11,754 nt of DNA from Dehalococcoidia bacterium (GTDB lineage: Bacteria; Chloroflexota; Dehalococcoidia; Lucifugimonadales; Lucifugimonadaceae): the NCBI GenBank assembly GCA_002700125.1, contig PACM01000001.1:3113-14866 (forward strand), given 5' to 3'. The notes under the pieces were generated by a model. It was not told the DNA's origin. It saw only the letters and a list, made by a program, of their open reading frames with translations, and searched no databases. Positions 1-7,871 of this stretch are shown here, piece after piece (positions within the stretch are counted from its first letter, which is position 1; each line of letters starts with the position of its first letter). Both the position numbers and the translations under genes were made by a program.

Positions 1-2378
1 CCAAGTGGGTTAACCGTAATATTAAATGGGGACTCACTTGGCATTGCTTGCATTGGATAGTATTCAGATACCAGGCCCCTATCATAAAAATCATAATCAT
101 TCCCGGCATCTATTGATGTAACAGCATAATAATAGAGCCTCCCATTATCAACTAGTGTATCTACATAAGAGTGTTTCAGGCCTTCGTCTTTCCCCATATC
201 ATAATGCACACCCAAAGATGGAAATGGAATAGGATGGGGCCCTTTAAGACCGTCAATTTTATCATATATTGCTAGAGGTTTCATTAGTATTACATTCCCG
301 AATGCATCAGAAATCGTCTTAATATCCAGAAATTTGGGGTTTGTACTTTTATAAACACGATACCCTTCAAAATCATATCCAAAGTAGGGGTCTTTAGAAA
401 ATTCCGCTTCCGTATCCCAATATAAAACAACTTTTTTATCAAAGGCTGTCGAAATGACGGTCGGGCGAATAGGGGGGGTTAGGAATCGATAATTGTTATT
501 ATATATTTTCTGCATCGTTGATTTATTTCGGACTATATCATCATTATCCTCTCCCATAAGCAATGCAATTGTAAACCGTTTCCACTCATCTTTTCCAAGT
601 TTGATATTTCGGGCACCAAAAGTAAACGATATATTATCATCGGTTTCTTCGATATCAATTCCTTCCTGATTCAGATACCTGACCCAGAATAGATTATCAC
701 TCTTTAGGTCTTTGTTCCATTCATATACATAAACGTGTTTTAAACCTGCTTGGTCTTGTTCATCTATATCTGTCCGATCAAAGTTGGACTCACCATCATT
801 CATCTCACCATTGCATTCAGTGCCATCTGGGTCTGGCCCGGTCCACCCATACTCACTGGGTCCAATACCATCAGATCCAACATCATTTCCTTCCGGCTCA
901 TAGTCGAGGCGGTCATTTTCATTAACATCTTCCCCGGTGTCAAGTGCACCATTTAGATTTATATCTTCAGTATCCCATTGATCATTATTTTCGGTACCAT
1001 CTTCATCCGGGCCGCTGTAATCCTCATCATCTGGGCCAACCCGATCGAGTCCGACATCTGCGAAAGGGAACCAGTCGCCATCATTATCAATGCCGTCTGC
1101 CATGGATTCATCAATTAGACCGTCTGCATCATCATCGATATTATTATATGCTACACCGGGGCTTTCAAGGAATCCGAATCCAAATACACCAATTTTTTGA
1201 TATGTATCTAATTGTTCCGGGAATGCATACCATTGATACATAATATCAAATTCTAAACGTCCACCTTCACCTTCATGATCAAATGTTGCCACAATATAAT
1301 CAGTTCGATTATAATCCCCCTGTCCAGCAACATTTGCATCAGCAAATGTACCCGCAATTAACCTGGGCAGTTCATAGTCGCTATAGTTGTGGATTTTATA
1401 AACAGAAACCACCAAATCCTCTGCCAGAGGATGAAACCACGCATATGTACGGGCTTCAATTTCTAGTCCTGCACCAGCAATTCCTCCATCTTTCCAAGGT
1501 GTTGTATTGGGGGTTCCATCCGGGTTTTTTAAAGGCCAATATTTTTCAGTTTTATAGTCATTCCAATGGTCATTTTCATGATCATCCATCATATAATATG
1601 ATTCCTGGTCGGCAATCGTTTTTGCACCATATTCACCATTCCACAAACCAGCACGAAGTCCAGCATTATCTGTTCGGGGAGGGCGCCCAAAATGAGACCT
1701 TGTATCACCAGCATATGTGTCCCCTGGCCAGTATTCTGGCCAGGTACGGCTATCTGTACTCATGGCCAGGCTCTTTATGATGCTTTCCGGAGGCTCAAGA
1801 TGATAATCCAGCTTCCCATTAAAATTTATATCTTCAGAAGGAGCTAACTCTCCATCACGGTTGGTATCTTCATTTATACCCCAAATAAATCCATTTATAC
1901 CATCATTATAAAAACCGGGTATAGGGGACCAAATCTGCTGGTGTGTGCGGTCTGATGATAATTGAGCTACTGAATGCTGGCTCACATGAGGTAAAAACGC
2001 ATCACTTAAAATAGGAAATTGTTCTCCATCCCACTGTTCCGGTATTACTTGTCCTTCAAATTGAGACATATCTGTAACAAGTGTACCCACATAAAAATTA
2101 AAGTAATTGCCATATGACAGCCCTTCACTTCCGGGCCATCTCATTGTTTGATTAGGTTCCACATGGGAATCGGTAATATTTCCGATATTCCACACAGGCG
2201 TATAAATTAAGTTTCGATCAAAGATGCCACGCGCCCAAAACCTTGCCCAGTGCATAGGGTGGGTGTCGTATTGTGTATCATCAAGCCCCTGCGAAAATAA
2301 TGAACCAGACACACTCAGGATTATTACAAGATGAAAAACATACCAGCTATTATATGGCTTCAGTTTTAAAATCGTCAT
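1..2378 (-). CDS. Large secreted surface protein with Ca-binding loops, 3' end beyond window
   Basis: I translated this frame by hand. It is open from ATG at 2378 to the window edge (792 complete codons, no stop), so the C-terminus is missing. Residues 1-29 form a signal peptide (hydrophobic stretch 12-28, probable cleavage near LFSQ). Residues 169-191 carry two EF-hand/dockerin-like loops (DTNRDGEL and DINFNGKLD). Residues 413-500 are a run of Asp/Asn/Gly loops of the thrombospondin-3/EF-hand kind (DDDADGLIDE, DNDGD, DINLNGALD, DVNENDRLD). Residues 636-760 look like a fibronectin-III-type sandwich (VVLYWD, then GYRVYKS, later YYYAVTSID). I see no catalytic motif. The start lies 2 bases after the stop of the PorV-like gene, with no Shine-Dalgarno, so it is probably translationally coupled. 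By analogy with FCB operons of this layout it is probably a T9SS cargo, and a C-terminal sorting domain is predicted off-window. The molecular function is unknown. Confidence 0.9.
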   Translation of the reverse strand, partial: MTILKLKPYNSWYVFHLVIILSVSGSLFSQGLDDTQYDTHPMHWARFWARGIFDRNLIYTPVWNIGNITDSHVEPNQTMRWPGSEGLSYGNYFNFYVGTLVTDMSQFEGQVIPEQWDGEQFPILSDAFLPHVSQHSVAQLSSDRTHQQIWSPIPGFYNDGINGFIWGINEDTNRDGELAPSEDINFNGKLDYHLEPPESIIKSLAMSTDSRTWPEYWPGDTYAGDTRSHFGRPPRTDNAGLRAGLWNGEYGAKTIADQESYYMMDDHENDHWNDYKTEKYWPLKNPDGTPNTTPWKDGGIAGAGLEIEARTYAWFHPLAEDLVVSVYKIHNYSDYELPRLIAGTFADANVAGQGDYNRTDYIVATFDHEGEGGRLEFDIMYQWYAFPEQLDTYQKIGVFGFGFLESPGVAYNNIDDDADGLIDESMADGIDNDGDWFPFADVGLDRVGPDDEDYSGPDEDGTENNDQWDTEDINLNGALDTGEDVNENDRLDYEPEGNDVGSDGIGPSEYGWTGPDPDGTECNGEMNDGESNFDRTDIDEQDQAGLKHVYVYEWNKDLKSDNLFWVRYLNQEGIDIEETDDNISFTFGARNIKLGKDEWKRFTIALLMGEDNDDIVRNKSTMQKIYNNNYRFLTPPIRPTVISTAFDKKVVLYWDTEAEFSKDPYFGYDFEGYRVYKSTNPKFLDIKTISDAFGNVILMKPLAIYDKIDGLKGPHPIPFPSLGVHYDMGKDEGLKHSYVDTLVDNGRLYYYAVTSIDAGNDYDFYDRGLVSEYYPMQAMPSESPFNITVNPL

Positions 2379-2380
2379 AA

Positions 2381-3451
2381 TCAATTTGCGCTGATGCCGA
2401 TTGTTAGTCGACTAACCGATGAAAGGATGGTCCAGTCAGACCATGAATAGTCGACGGTAAGCATCATTGAATGAAACAATTTATATTTTAAGCCGCCGCC
2501 CAATGTAAGCCCGTCTGCAGCATAGTCAGCGCCAAGGGAATGGTAACCTGCCCGTAAAAAATATGTGTTAAAAAATTTTGCTTCAAAACCCACATCGACT
2601 GTTTCGACATTATTGCTGGGGTGGTTAAAGTTCATGGCTGTCTGCAAAGAATTCTTTTCCCCAAACTCGAGTTCATATGCTAAGCCAAATCGAAATAAAA
2701 CTGGTAGGGGGTACTTTTCTGTTTTCAATTGAATTGGGACATTATCGATATTGAAATAATCATCCTTTCTTCCATCAATATCCATACTTCTGGTCAAATC
2801 CCGTCCATCAAGTTTGAATTCAGGCCCCAGATTACTTATTGTACCCGCAAGACGGAATCCTTTTAATGGTGTGTTGAAAAAGATTGAAACATCAGCTACA
2901 ATTGCAGATCCTGATTCGTGCCAGATCCGCTGATTAAAATATTTTGCTCCGAGCCCAGTAGATATATTGGGAGTAATAAAATATGCCCAATAAATCCCAG
3001 TGCATAAATCCATTGCCGAATAATATTCTCCTGTCCCCTTGGGTCTGAAAACAGTTCGTACAGGGTTTTCACCATAATCCAGAGACGCAATATGAAGACC
3101 TAGGGTCGAGCGGGATGAGGGGATGGGAATCACCAAATCCATAACATTAAAGTATGTATCAATAAACCAATTTGTTTTGGTAATTTGCAGAGAAAGCGAT
3201 TTTATTTTAGTTATACCTGCTGGGTTCCAATATAATGCTGATGGGTCTTCAGCGATTGCCACGAATGCACCACCCAGAGCTTCTGCCCTTGCTCCAACAC
3301 CAATTTCCAACATAGCCCCAGCAGTAGATCCTCTTCTATTAACATCAGTTTCATATGCGATATCTCCCGGATCAAATTGAGCATTTAGAATACTGATCAC
3401 ATTTATTGCAACGATAGAAATAAAAATTAAATGGTTGCGTATGCTATACAT
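2381..3451 (-). CDS. PorV/PorQ-family outer-membrane beta-barrel protein
   Basis: This 356-residue protein has a signal peptide at residues 1-24 (cleavage after ISILNA). Immediately inside the mature protein is the family hallmark at about residues 51-79: GVGARAEALGGAF, followed by a DPSALYWNPAG segment. The rest alternates polar and hydrophobic residues in a pattern typical of membrane beta-strands (for example TGLGAKYFNQ, FLRAGYHSLG, LTLGGGLKYK). The family is FadL-like. Its best-known member, PorV, is an outer-membrane shuttle that carries T9SS substrates from the translocon to the attachment complex, while PorQ and other relatives have related or unknown roles. I cannot assign the exact subtype. 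The gene starts 12 bases after the receptor stop, preceded by an A-run rather than a Shine-Dalgarno, and is followed after 2 bases by a large secreted protein. This context suggests a dedicated export or anchoring partner for that protein. Confidence 0.88.
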   Translation of the reverse strand: MYSIRNHLIFISIVAINVISILNAQFDPGDIAYETDVNRRGSTAGAMLEIGVGARAEALGGAFVAIAEDPSALYWNPAGITKIKSLSLQITKTNWFIDTYFNVMDLVIPIPSSRSTLGLHIASLDYGENPVRTVFRPKGTGEYYSAMDLCTGIYWAYFITPNISTGLGAKYFNQRIWHESGSAIVADVSIFFNTPLKGFRLAGTISNLGPEFKLDGRDLTRSMDIDGRKDDYFNIDNVPIQLKTEKYPLPVLFRFGLAYELEFGEKNSLQTAMNFNHPSNNVETVDVGFEAKFFNTYFLRAGYHSLGADYAADGLTLGGGLKYKLFHSMMLTVDYSWSDWTILSSVSRLTIGISAN

Positions 3452-3463
3452 TTTTTTGAAACA

Positions 3464-6352
3464 TCAAAATTGAACCATGATTCCTAATTGAATTAATCTA
3501 GGGCGGGAATAATCTGTAGGATTATAATTGGCTTCGTCTAAGGTGAATTCACCTATCTTTAAGATTCGATTATTCCTTTTCCTGTCAATTTCAGGAGGAT
3601 ATGCATTTGGTCCAGCCCGGCCAGTTATACTTCTTACATTATTTTCATTCAAATGGTTGAAGAGATTAAACACATTCAATATTATACTGTTTTTATAACC
3701 GAATATTGTAGAAGACCTTACTAGTTTTAAGTCTGTACCCCAGCGCACAGGTTTTCTTCCAGCATTATCCCACTCTCCTCCTGGCAATGATATAGATGGA
3801 TCTAATGTTGAAGGGCTATAGGGTAAACCAGATCCCAACTGGCTTACTAAACCGATGTTCCACTTATTATTAGGTCTATAGGAAATTGTAGTATTCAATG
3901 AATGACGCTGATCCCAGTCTAAATAGTTTATTTTTCTAACCGCAATAGTATAAGATCCCATACCCGGACCGGATAAAATACTGATATCCCGCAACATTTC
4001 CGGACTGGATGCACTACCCTTTGCCAGCATGTAGGTGTAATCAATACCAGTAACAAATTTTCTGTCAGGTGCAGTATAATTAAATGCAAGGGTAACACCC
4101 GATGAATTTCCATATTCTTTGTTTATATATCTGTAAAAGGTGGAAGAATTGCTCAGGGTTAATATTTCTATACCCAGCAAGTCCTTGATATCTTTGTGGA
4201 AGACCGACAATTCCATGGCCAAACTGCTTGTTAGCTCCTGCTGATATCCGACCTCATATTGGACAGTGTTTTCCGGTTTCAGGTTGGGATTTCCGATCCG
4301 ACTTCCAATAATACTAAATTGATTATAATGGGGGAGAACCGGATTTTGATACATTTTTTCATAACTTGGTATCTGGAAAAAATGACCATAGGATAATCTT
4401 AGTGCTCCTGTTGTTGAGATGGGGAAAGAGAGACCGAAGCGCGGACTGAATTTGTATTTTCTTTTTGCCTGTTCATAGTAACCGTCTGCCCCGACAAATT
4501 CTGGATATACAACTGAATAATCTGGTGCCCAGCGATCATTGGGCCAAAAATAATCCAGTCTTATGCCAGCATTGAGGATAACCTTGCCCAGTTCAAGGGT
4601 TGTCTGGACAAATCCGGACGCTTCCATGGGCTCCCGGGTGTAATCTGTGTAAAACAGGTGATCTGATAAACTATCTGGATGGGTTTCCCGTAAACGCAGG
4701 TTGCCAAATTCATATTTTGCTGTGGAGTCCCGAAACATTACATATGGAATCTCAAAATCAAATATTTCAGACCTTGACCATGGAAACTGCATAGTTTCAT
4801 AGCCTAATACTTCACGCATGGGGGCATTCAAATAGTGCAGGGTATATGTTTTTGCTTCAAAACCGCCCTTTACCTCGATAATATTATTTATTTGCCAGGT
4901 AATATCACCATTGGTTAAATGGATAAACTGCTCATCTGATCTTCTGTCCCAACTGTAGATTCCTCCGTAATCATAACCGGATAATTTCCCGGGGTCCCAG
5001 GCGTTAACTGCTGTGATTTGATAGCGGGGATCATCTGCATTTTCAAACGCATATCGTTGGGACGCAGACTTTTGAAATGAATATCTCAAATTGTAAAACA
5101 AATTTTCAAAAGGACTGTGAGTAATAATAAGCATGGAAGACATGCTCTGATCTACCCATGAGGCATTACCATCCGGGCAAAACCTCCAAGATGAACTGTA
5201 TCCTTTGCCATATGAATCATTATAAAATGAATTAACAGAAAAGGTCAGTTTTGGTGATGGCTGGTAAACAAGTTTAAAGTTCAAACTCATCATTTTTTCC
5301 CAGTCCATAGGTACAATATTCCCATCACCCGTATGGAGTGAGTCTGGCAGGGGAATGATTAGCGGATCTTTTGGATCATAAGTTGCGGAATACCATTCCC
5401 GGTAAACCTCAATTTCCCACCCGTCTTCCGGCATGTATCGGCGCTGGCCATTTAACCATCCATTTGAATCTACAAAACGACCATTTAGAAAAAATCCTAC
5501 CTTACCTGATTTTTTCAAGTTTAATAATGGACCTGAAATTGAAATCTTCATTTCTTTTTCTGAGGTAGGCTGGAAGGTGCTCAAACCGATATATTGAGGA
5601 TGTCCCGGAGAATAAAAACTCCCTAATAACTGTTCAATGGAACCTTCATATTTTGACCCGGGAATTTTAGTAACAACGTTCACGATCCCAGATTGAGCAG
5701 ACCCATACTCAGCGTTAAACGTTCCAGTTATTACTTGTAGTTCTTTGATAAAATTATTTTCAATACTGACCATGGAACCACCAGACTGACTATAAGTGTC
5801 GGTGACTGGAACACCATCAACCATATAAGCGATTTCACGGGATCGACCGCCCCTGATATGCAGATTCCCCCCAGCATCAGAAACAATACCAGCCTGCAGC
5901 TGTAATATATCATCCACGGTAGAAACAGGTAAGCTCTCTATCTCTTCACGATTAATGTACGAAGCAGTATTTGTACGGTCGAGTTCCACGTTTTTTCGTT
6001 TTGCTATAACAGTTACTTCTTCACCCGCAATTACTGTTTCGCTTAATTCTATTTCTATTCTGGTTGTTCGATCAACTGAAACAATCACATTTGTGACATT
6101 ATGTTTTTTATATCCGATCATTGTAGCGTTTATAGAATATGTACCTGGGGGAACATTGATAATCATATAACTGCCGTCGAGCCCGGAAGCAGCTCCAATT
6201 CCGGTACCGGTTACAATTACATTGACACCCGCTAATGGCTTTCCTGTTTTATTATCCACTATTCTCCCGCCAATTTTTCCTGTTGACCCGGAAAAAACTA
6301 AACTAGAAATAAATAATAGAAATATTATATATTTTACAATACTTCTAAACAT
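3464..6352 (-). CDS. TonB-dependent outer-membrane receptor with N-terminal carboxypeptidase-regulatory-like domain
   Basis: The protein has 962 residues. Residues 1-21 are a signal peptide. Residues 26-105 form a CarboxypepD_reg-like beta-sandwich (GRIVDNKTGKPLAGVNV, then GLDGSYMIINVPPGTYS), typical of FCB receptors. A short linker (EEVTVIAKR, 111-119) may serve as the TonB-interacting segment. The plug spans about 125-230 and shows LHIRGGRSREIAYMVDGVP and FNAEYGSAQSGIVNVVTK. The remainder is the 22-strand barrel, including SPRFGLSFPI, LRLSYGHFFQIPSYEKMY and NPNLKPENTVQYEVGYQQ, and it ends with aromatic F (LGIMVQF), as expected for BAM-inserted barrels. Such receptors take up or move large ligands across the outer membrane using TonB energy; the ligand cannot be read from sequence. 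No SusD-like lipoprotein follows. Instead the next gene is PorV-like, so this is not a standard SusCD pair. The start is 4 bases after the isomerase stop, with no clear Shine-Dalgarno. Confidence 0.93.
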   Translation of the reverse strand: MFRSIVKYIIFLLFISSLVFSGSTGKIGGRIVDNKTGKPLAGVNVIVTGTGIGAASGLDGSYMIINVPPGTYSINATMIGYKKHNVTNVIVSVDRTTRIEIELSETVIAGEEVTVIAKRKNVELDRTNTASYINREEIESLPVSTVDDILQLQAGIVSDAGGNLHIRGGRSREIAYMVDGVPVTDTYSQSGGSMVSIENNFIKELQVITGTFNAEYGSAQSGIVNVVTKIPGSKYEGSIEQLLGSFYSPGHPQYIGLSTFQPTSEKEMKISISGPLLNLKKSGKVGFFLNGRFVDSNGWLNGQRRYMPEDGWEIEVYREWYSATYDPKDPLIIPLPDSLHTGDGNIVPMDWEKMMSLNFKLVYQPSPKLTFSVNSFYNDSYGKGYSSSWRFCPDGNASWVDQSMSSMLIITHSPFENLFYNLRYSFQKSASQRYAFENADDPRYQITAVNAWDPGKLSGYDYGGIYSWDRRSDEQFIHLTNGDITWQINNIIEVKGGFEAKTYTLHYLNAPMREVLGYETMQFPWSRSEIFDFEIPYVMFRDSTAKYEFGNLRLRETHPDSLSDHLFYTDYTREPMEASGFVQTTLELGKVILNAGIRLDYFWPNDRWAPDYSVVYPEFVGADGYYEQAKRKYKFSPRFGLSFPISTTGALRLSYGHFFQIPSYEKMYQNPVLPHYNQFSIIGSRIGNPNLKPENTVQYEVGYQQELTSSLAMELSVFHKDIKDLLGIEILTLSNSSTFYRYINKEYGNSSGVTLAFNYTAPDRKFVTGIDYTYMLAKGSASSPEMLRDISILSGPGMGSYTIAVRKINYLDWDQRHSLNTTISYRPNNKWNIGLVSQLGSGLPYSPSTLDPSISLPGGEWDNAGRKPVRWGTDLKLVRSSTIFGYKNSIILNVFNLFNHLNENNVRSITGRAGPNAYPPEIDRKRNNRILKIGEFTLDEANYNPTDYSRPRLIQLGIMVQF

Positions 6353-6356
6353 ATGA

Positions 6357-7775
6357 CTATTTTGATACCATTTCCATATTTTGCAGTTTCTTTTTTCTTA
6401 ATGCAATTTGAAGAGCATTTTCCATTTGATGATCATTGATCTCCAATTTGAATTTCTCCTTCATTTCAGCTTCAAGTAATTGGCGAAAATCTTTCTCTAT
6501 ATCTAAATGTAATCGTCTTAATTCGAATCGTGATAATTGTTTTATTTCTTCATCAGAAATTAATTCAATTTTATTATCTGCTTTTATTTTTACTTCCTGA
6601 TGATAAAGTTCATTTCTCAACTGAGAATCATATATATTTTGCAATTCATCTATTACTTCATTCTCTTTATGGATATCCAATTCTCGTGCATGAAGTGCAA
6701 ACAGTTTTTCTTGAGCCAATGCATTTAATCTCAATCTAAAGTCAAACTTATCCGTTGGCCGTTTCTTTTTATCTGCGTATATATCTCTAATGTATAAAGT
6801 GTCTTCTATAAAAGTTGCTACTGGTTCATTTAAAACATCAATCGATAAATTTTCATATTTGAAAGGATCCCGTTTTGGTTGGATTTTAAGCTCATTTGAA
6901 ATTTTTTTTATGGTTATTTCATGAACATCATAATTGTAATGAGATGACAATTGATCAAATCTTAATTTTGCTTTTTCTTTTATATAGTGCCGTCTTGTCC
7001 TGTAAAGAGTTTGCCAGATCCTGTCTTTTACATCTTTAAAAAGGGGAATATTTACTTCGCGTTTTTCTCCTTTATATAATATATAGTACCCGGCAACACC
7101 CAGAAACGGCGTTGAATAAGAATAATCAGACAGTGTATCCATTACACTGCGAATGATTTCATCTCCTATTGATTCTTTTACCAGGAAACCTATATCACCA
7201 CCCTTTTTATTGGAAACCATGTCTTGTGAATATCTTTTTGCAAGCTCTGCAAATGAATATCCATTTTGCAACATCTCATAAATGAAATCAATCGTATCTT
7301 TTTGTGATTGTATAAATTCCTGTTTTGATTTTTCAATAAATGGTCTGAGAATATATTTCATATTATACTGGGGACTGTAATCAGTATAAAACCGCCTGAC
7401 CAGACTGTCCGTAATAACAGCATTAATGATTTCCTGTCTCATATATCTATAAAACAGAATCTTTTTTTGACTGTGATTTAACTTTTTAAGGAAATTTGGA
7501 CTATCAATTAATTCTCTGTTCTGAGCCTCCAGTATTGCGATTTTACTAATTGCTTTTTCTGATACTATATCAATCAAATTGTCTTCCGTAGGCATTTCAT
7601 CGGGTTTACGTTTTGTGCTTAATAAATAATGATCAACATATTCATTTAATCGAACTTCACCTCCACGGTAGGTTGCCAGTACAAAATTTTCATTCGTGCT
7701 TGTAGAACAGTTTGACAACAGTGAAAAAAGAATAAGTATAAAGACCGATCGAAGGACTTTTAAGGTATTTCCCAT
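6357..7775 (-). CDS. Parvulin-type peptidyl-prolyl isomerase, probable lipoprotein
   Basis: I place the start at ATG 7775 (472 residues) rather than the in-frame ATG at 7823. The longer start lies inside the terminator hairpin of the upstream gene, and its extra 16 residues would put codons before a complete lipoprotein signal peptide. From 7775 the protein begins with a basic/hydrophobic leader (about 1-20) and a lipobox-like LLSNC with Cys23, so it is probably lipid-anchored and periplasm-facing. Residues 35-135 are helical and SurA/PrsA-like. Residues 138-240 form the parvulin rotamase domain (MKYILRPF, then SFAELAKRYSQD, then KKGGDIGFL, then AGYYILYKGEKRE). Residues 241-472 are charged and helical, with no domain I can name. 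The likely role is folding of periplasmic and outer-membrane proteins, perhaps the receptor and barrel encoded next. Sampled stretches are very AT-rich (about 22% GC at 6901-6960), lower than its neighbours. Confidence 0.87.
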   Translation of the reverse strand: MGNTLKVLRSVFILILFSLLSNCSTSTNENFVLATYRGGEVRLNEYVDHYLLSTKRKPDEMPTEDNLIDIVSEKAISKIAILEAQNRELIDSPNFLKKLNHSQKKILFYRYMRQEIINAVITDSLVRRFYTDYSPQYNMKYILRPFIEKSKQEFIQSQKDTIDFIYEMLQNGYSFAELAKRYSQDMVSNKKGGDIGFLVKESIGDEIIRSVMDTLSDYSYSTPFLGVAGYYILYKGEKREVNIPLFKDVKDRIWQTLYRTRRHYIKEKAKLRFDQLSSHYNYDVHEITIKKISNELKIQPKRDPFKYENLSIDVLNEPVATFIEDTLYIRDIYADKKKRPTDKFDFRLRLNALAQEKLFALHARELDIHKENEVIDELQNIYDSQLRNELYHQEVKIKADNKIELISDEEIKQLSRFELRRLHLDIEKDFRQLLEAEMKEKFKLEINDHQMENALQIALRKKKLQNMEMVSK

Positions 7776-7799
7776 ATAATAAATAATGAAGCTAATGTT

Positions 7800-7842
7800 G
7801 ATAAAATAAAATGGGCTTGCCACAACCAGACAAGCCCACTTT
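7800..7842 (-). terminator. Intrinsic terminator of the duplicated-repeat T9SS cargo gene
   Basis: Read on the minus strand, arms at 7842-7831 and 7819-7808 form a 12-bp stem with one G-T wobble (core TGGGCTTG / CAAGCCCA). The loop is 11 nt (7830-7820), and a T-rich tail (TTTTATTTTAT) runs to about 7800. It starts 30 bases after the stop codon at 7872, as expected for a rho-independent terminator. The alternative ATG at 7823 of the downstream isomerase frame falls within the hairpin, which argues against that start. Only about 25 bases separate the tail from the ATG at 7775, so the downstream operon either has a promoter overlapping the terminator or relies partly on read-through. Confidence 0.85.
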
Positions 7843-7871
7843 ATTGATTTTATTTTTAACGGAACCCGTAA

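Noticed and set aside
750..1780. Three rightward open frames (750-956, 944-1243, 1283-1780) as genes
   Set aside because: They lie opposite a continuous leftward frame with a signal peptide, coherent Ca-loop motifs and good domain structure. Their own translations are His/Tyr/Pro-rich with no family resemblance, as expected for antisense shadows.
3464..6352. Classifying the receptor as a SusC polysaccharide-uptake protein
   Set aside because: The N-terminal domain is compatible, but no SusD-like gene or glycan enzymes are present, and the next gene is PorV-like. The substrate cannot be inferred.
7808..7860. Reading the 7808-7842 hairpin as a rightward terminator
   Set aside because: The plus-strand side also has a T-rich flank, but no rightward gene lies upstream of it. 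The position 30 bases after a leftward stop codon explains it fully.
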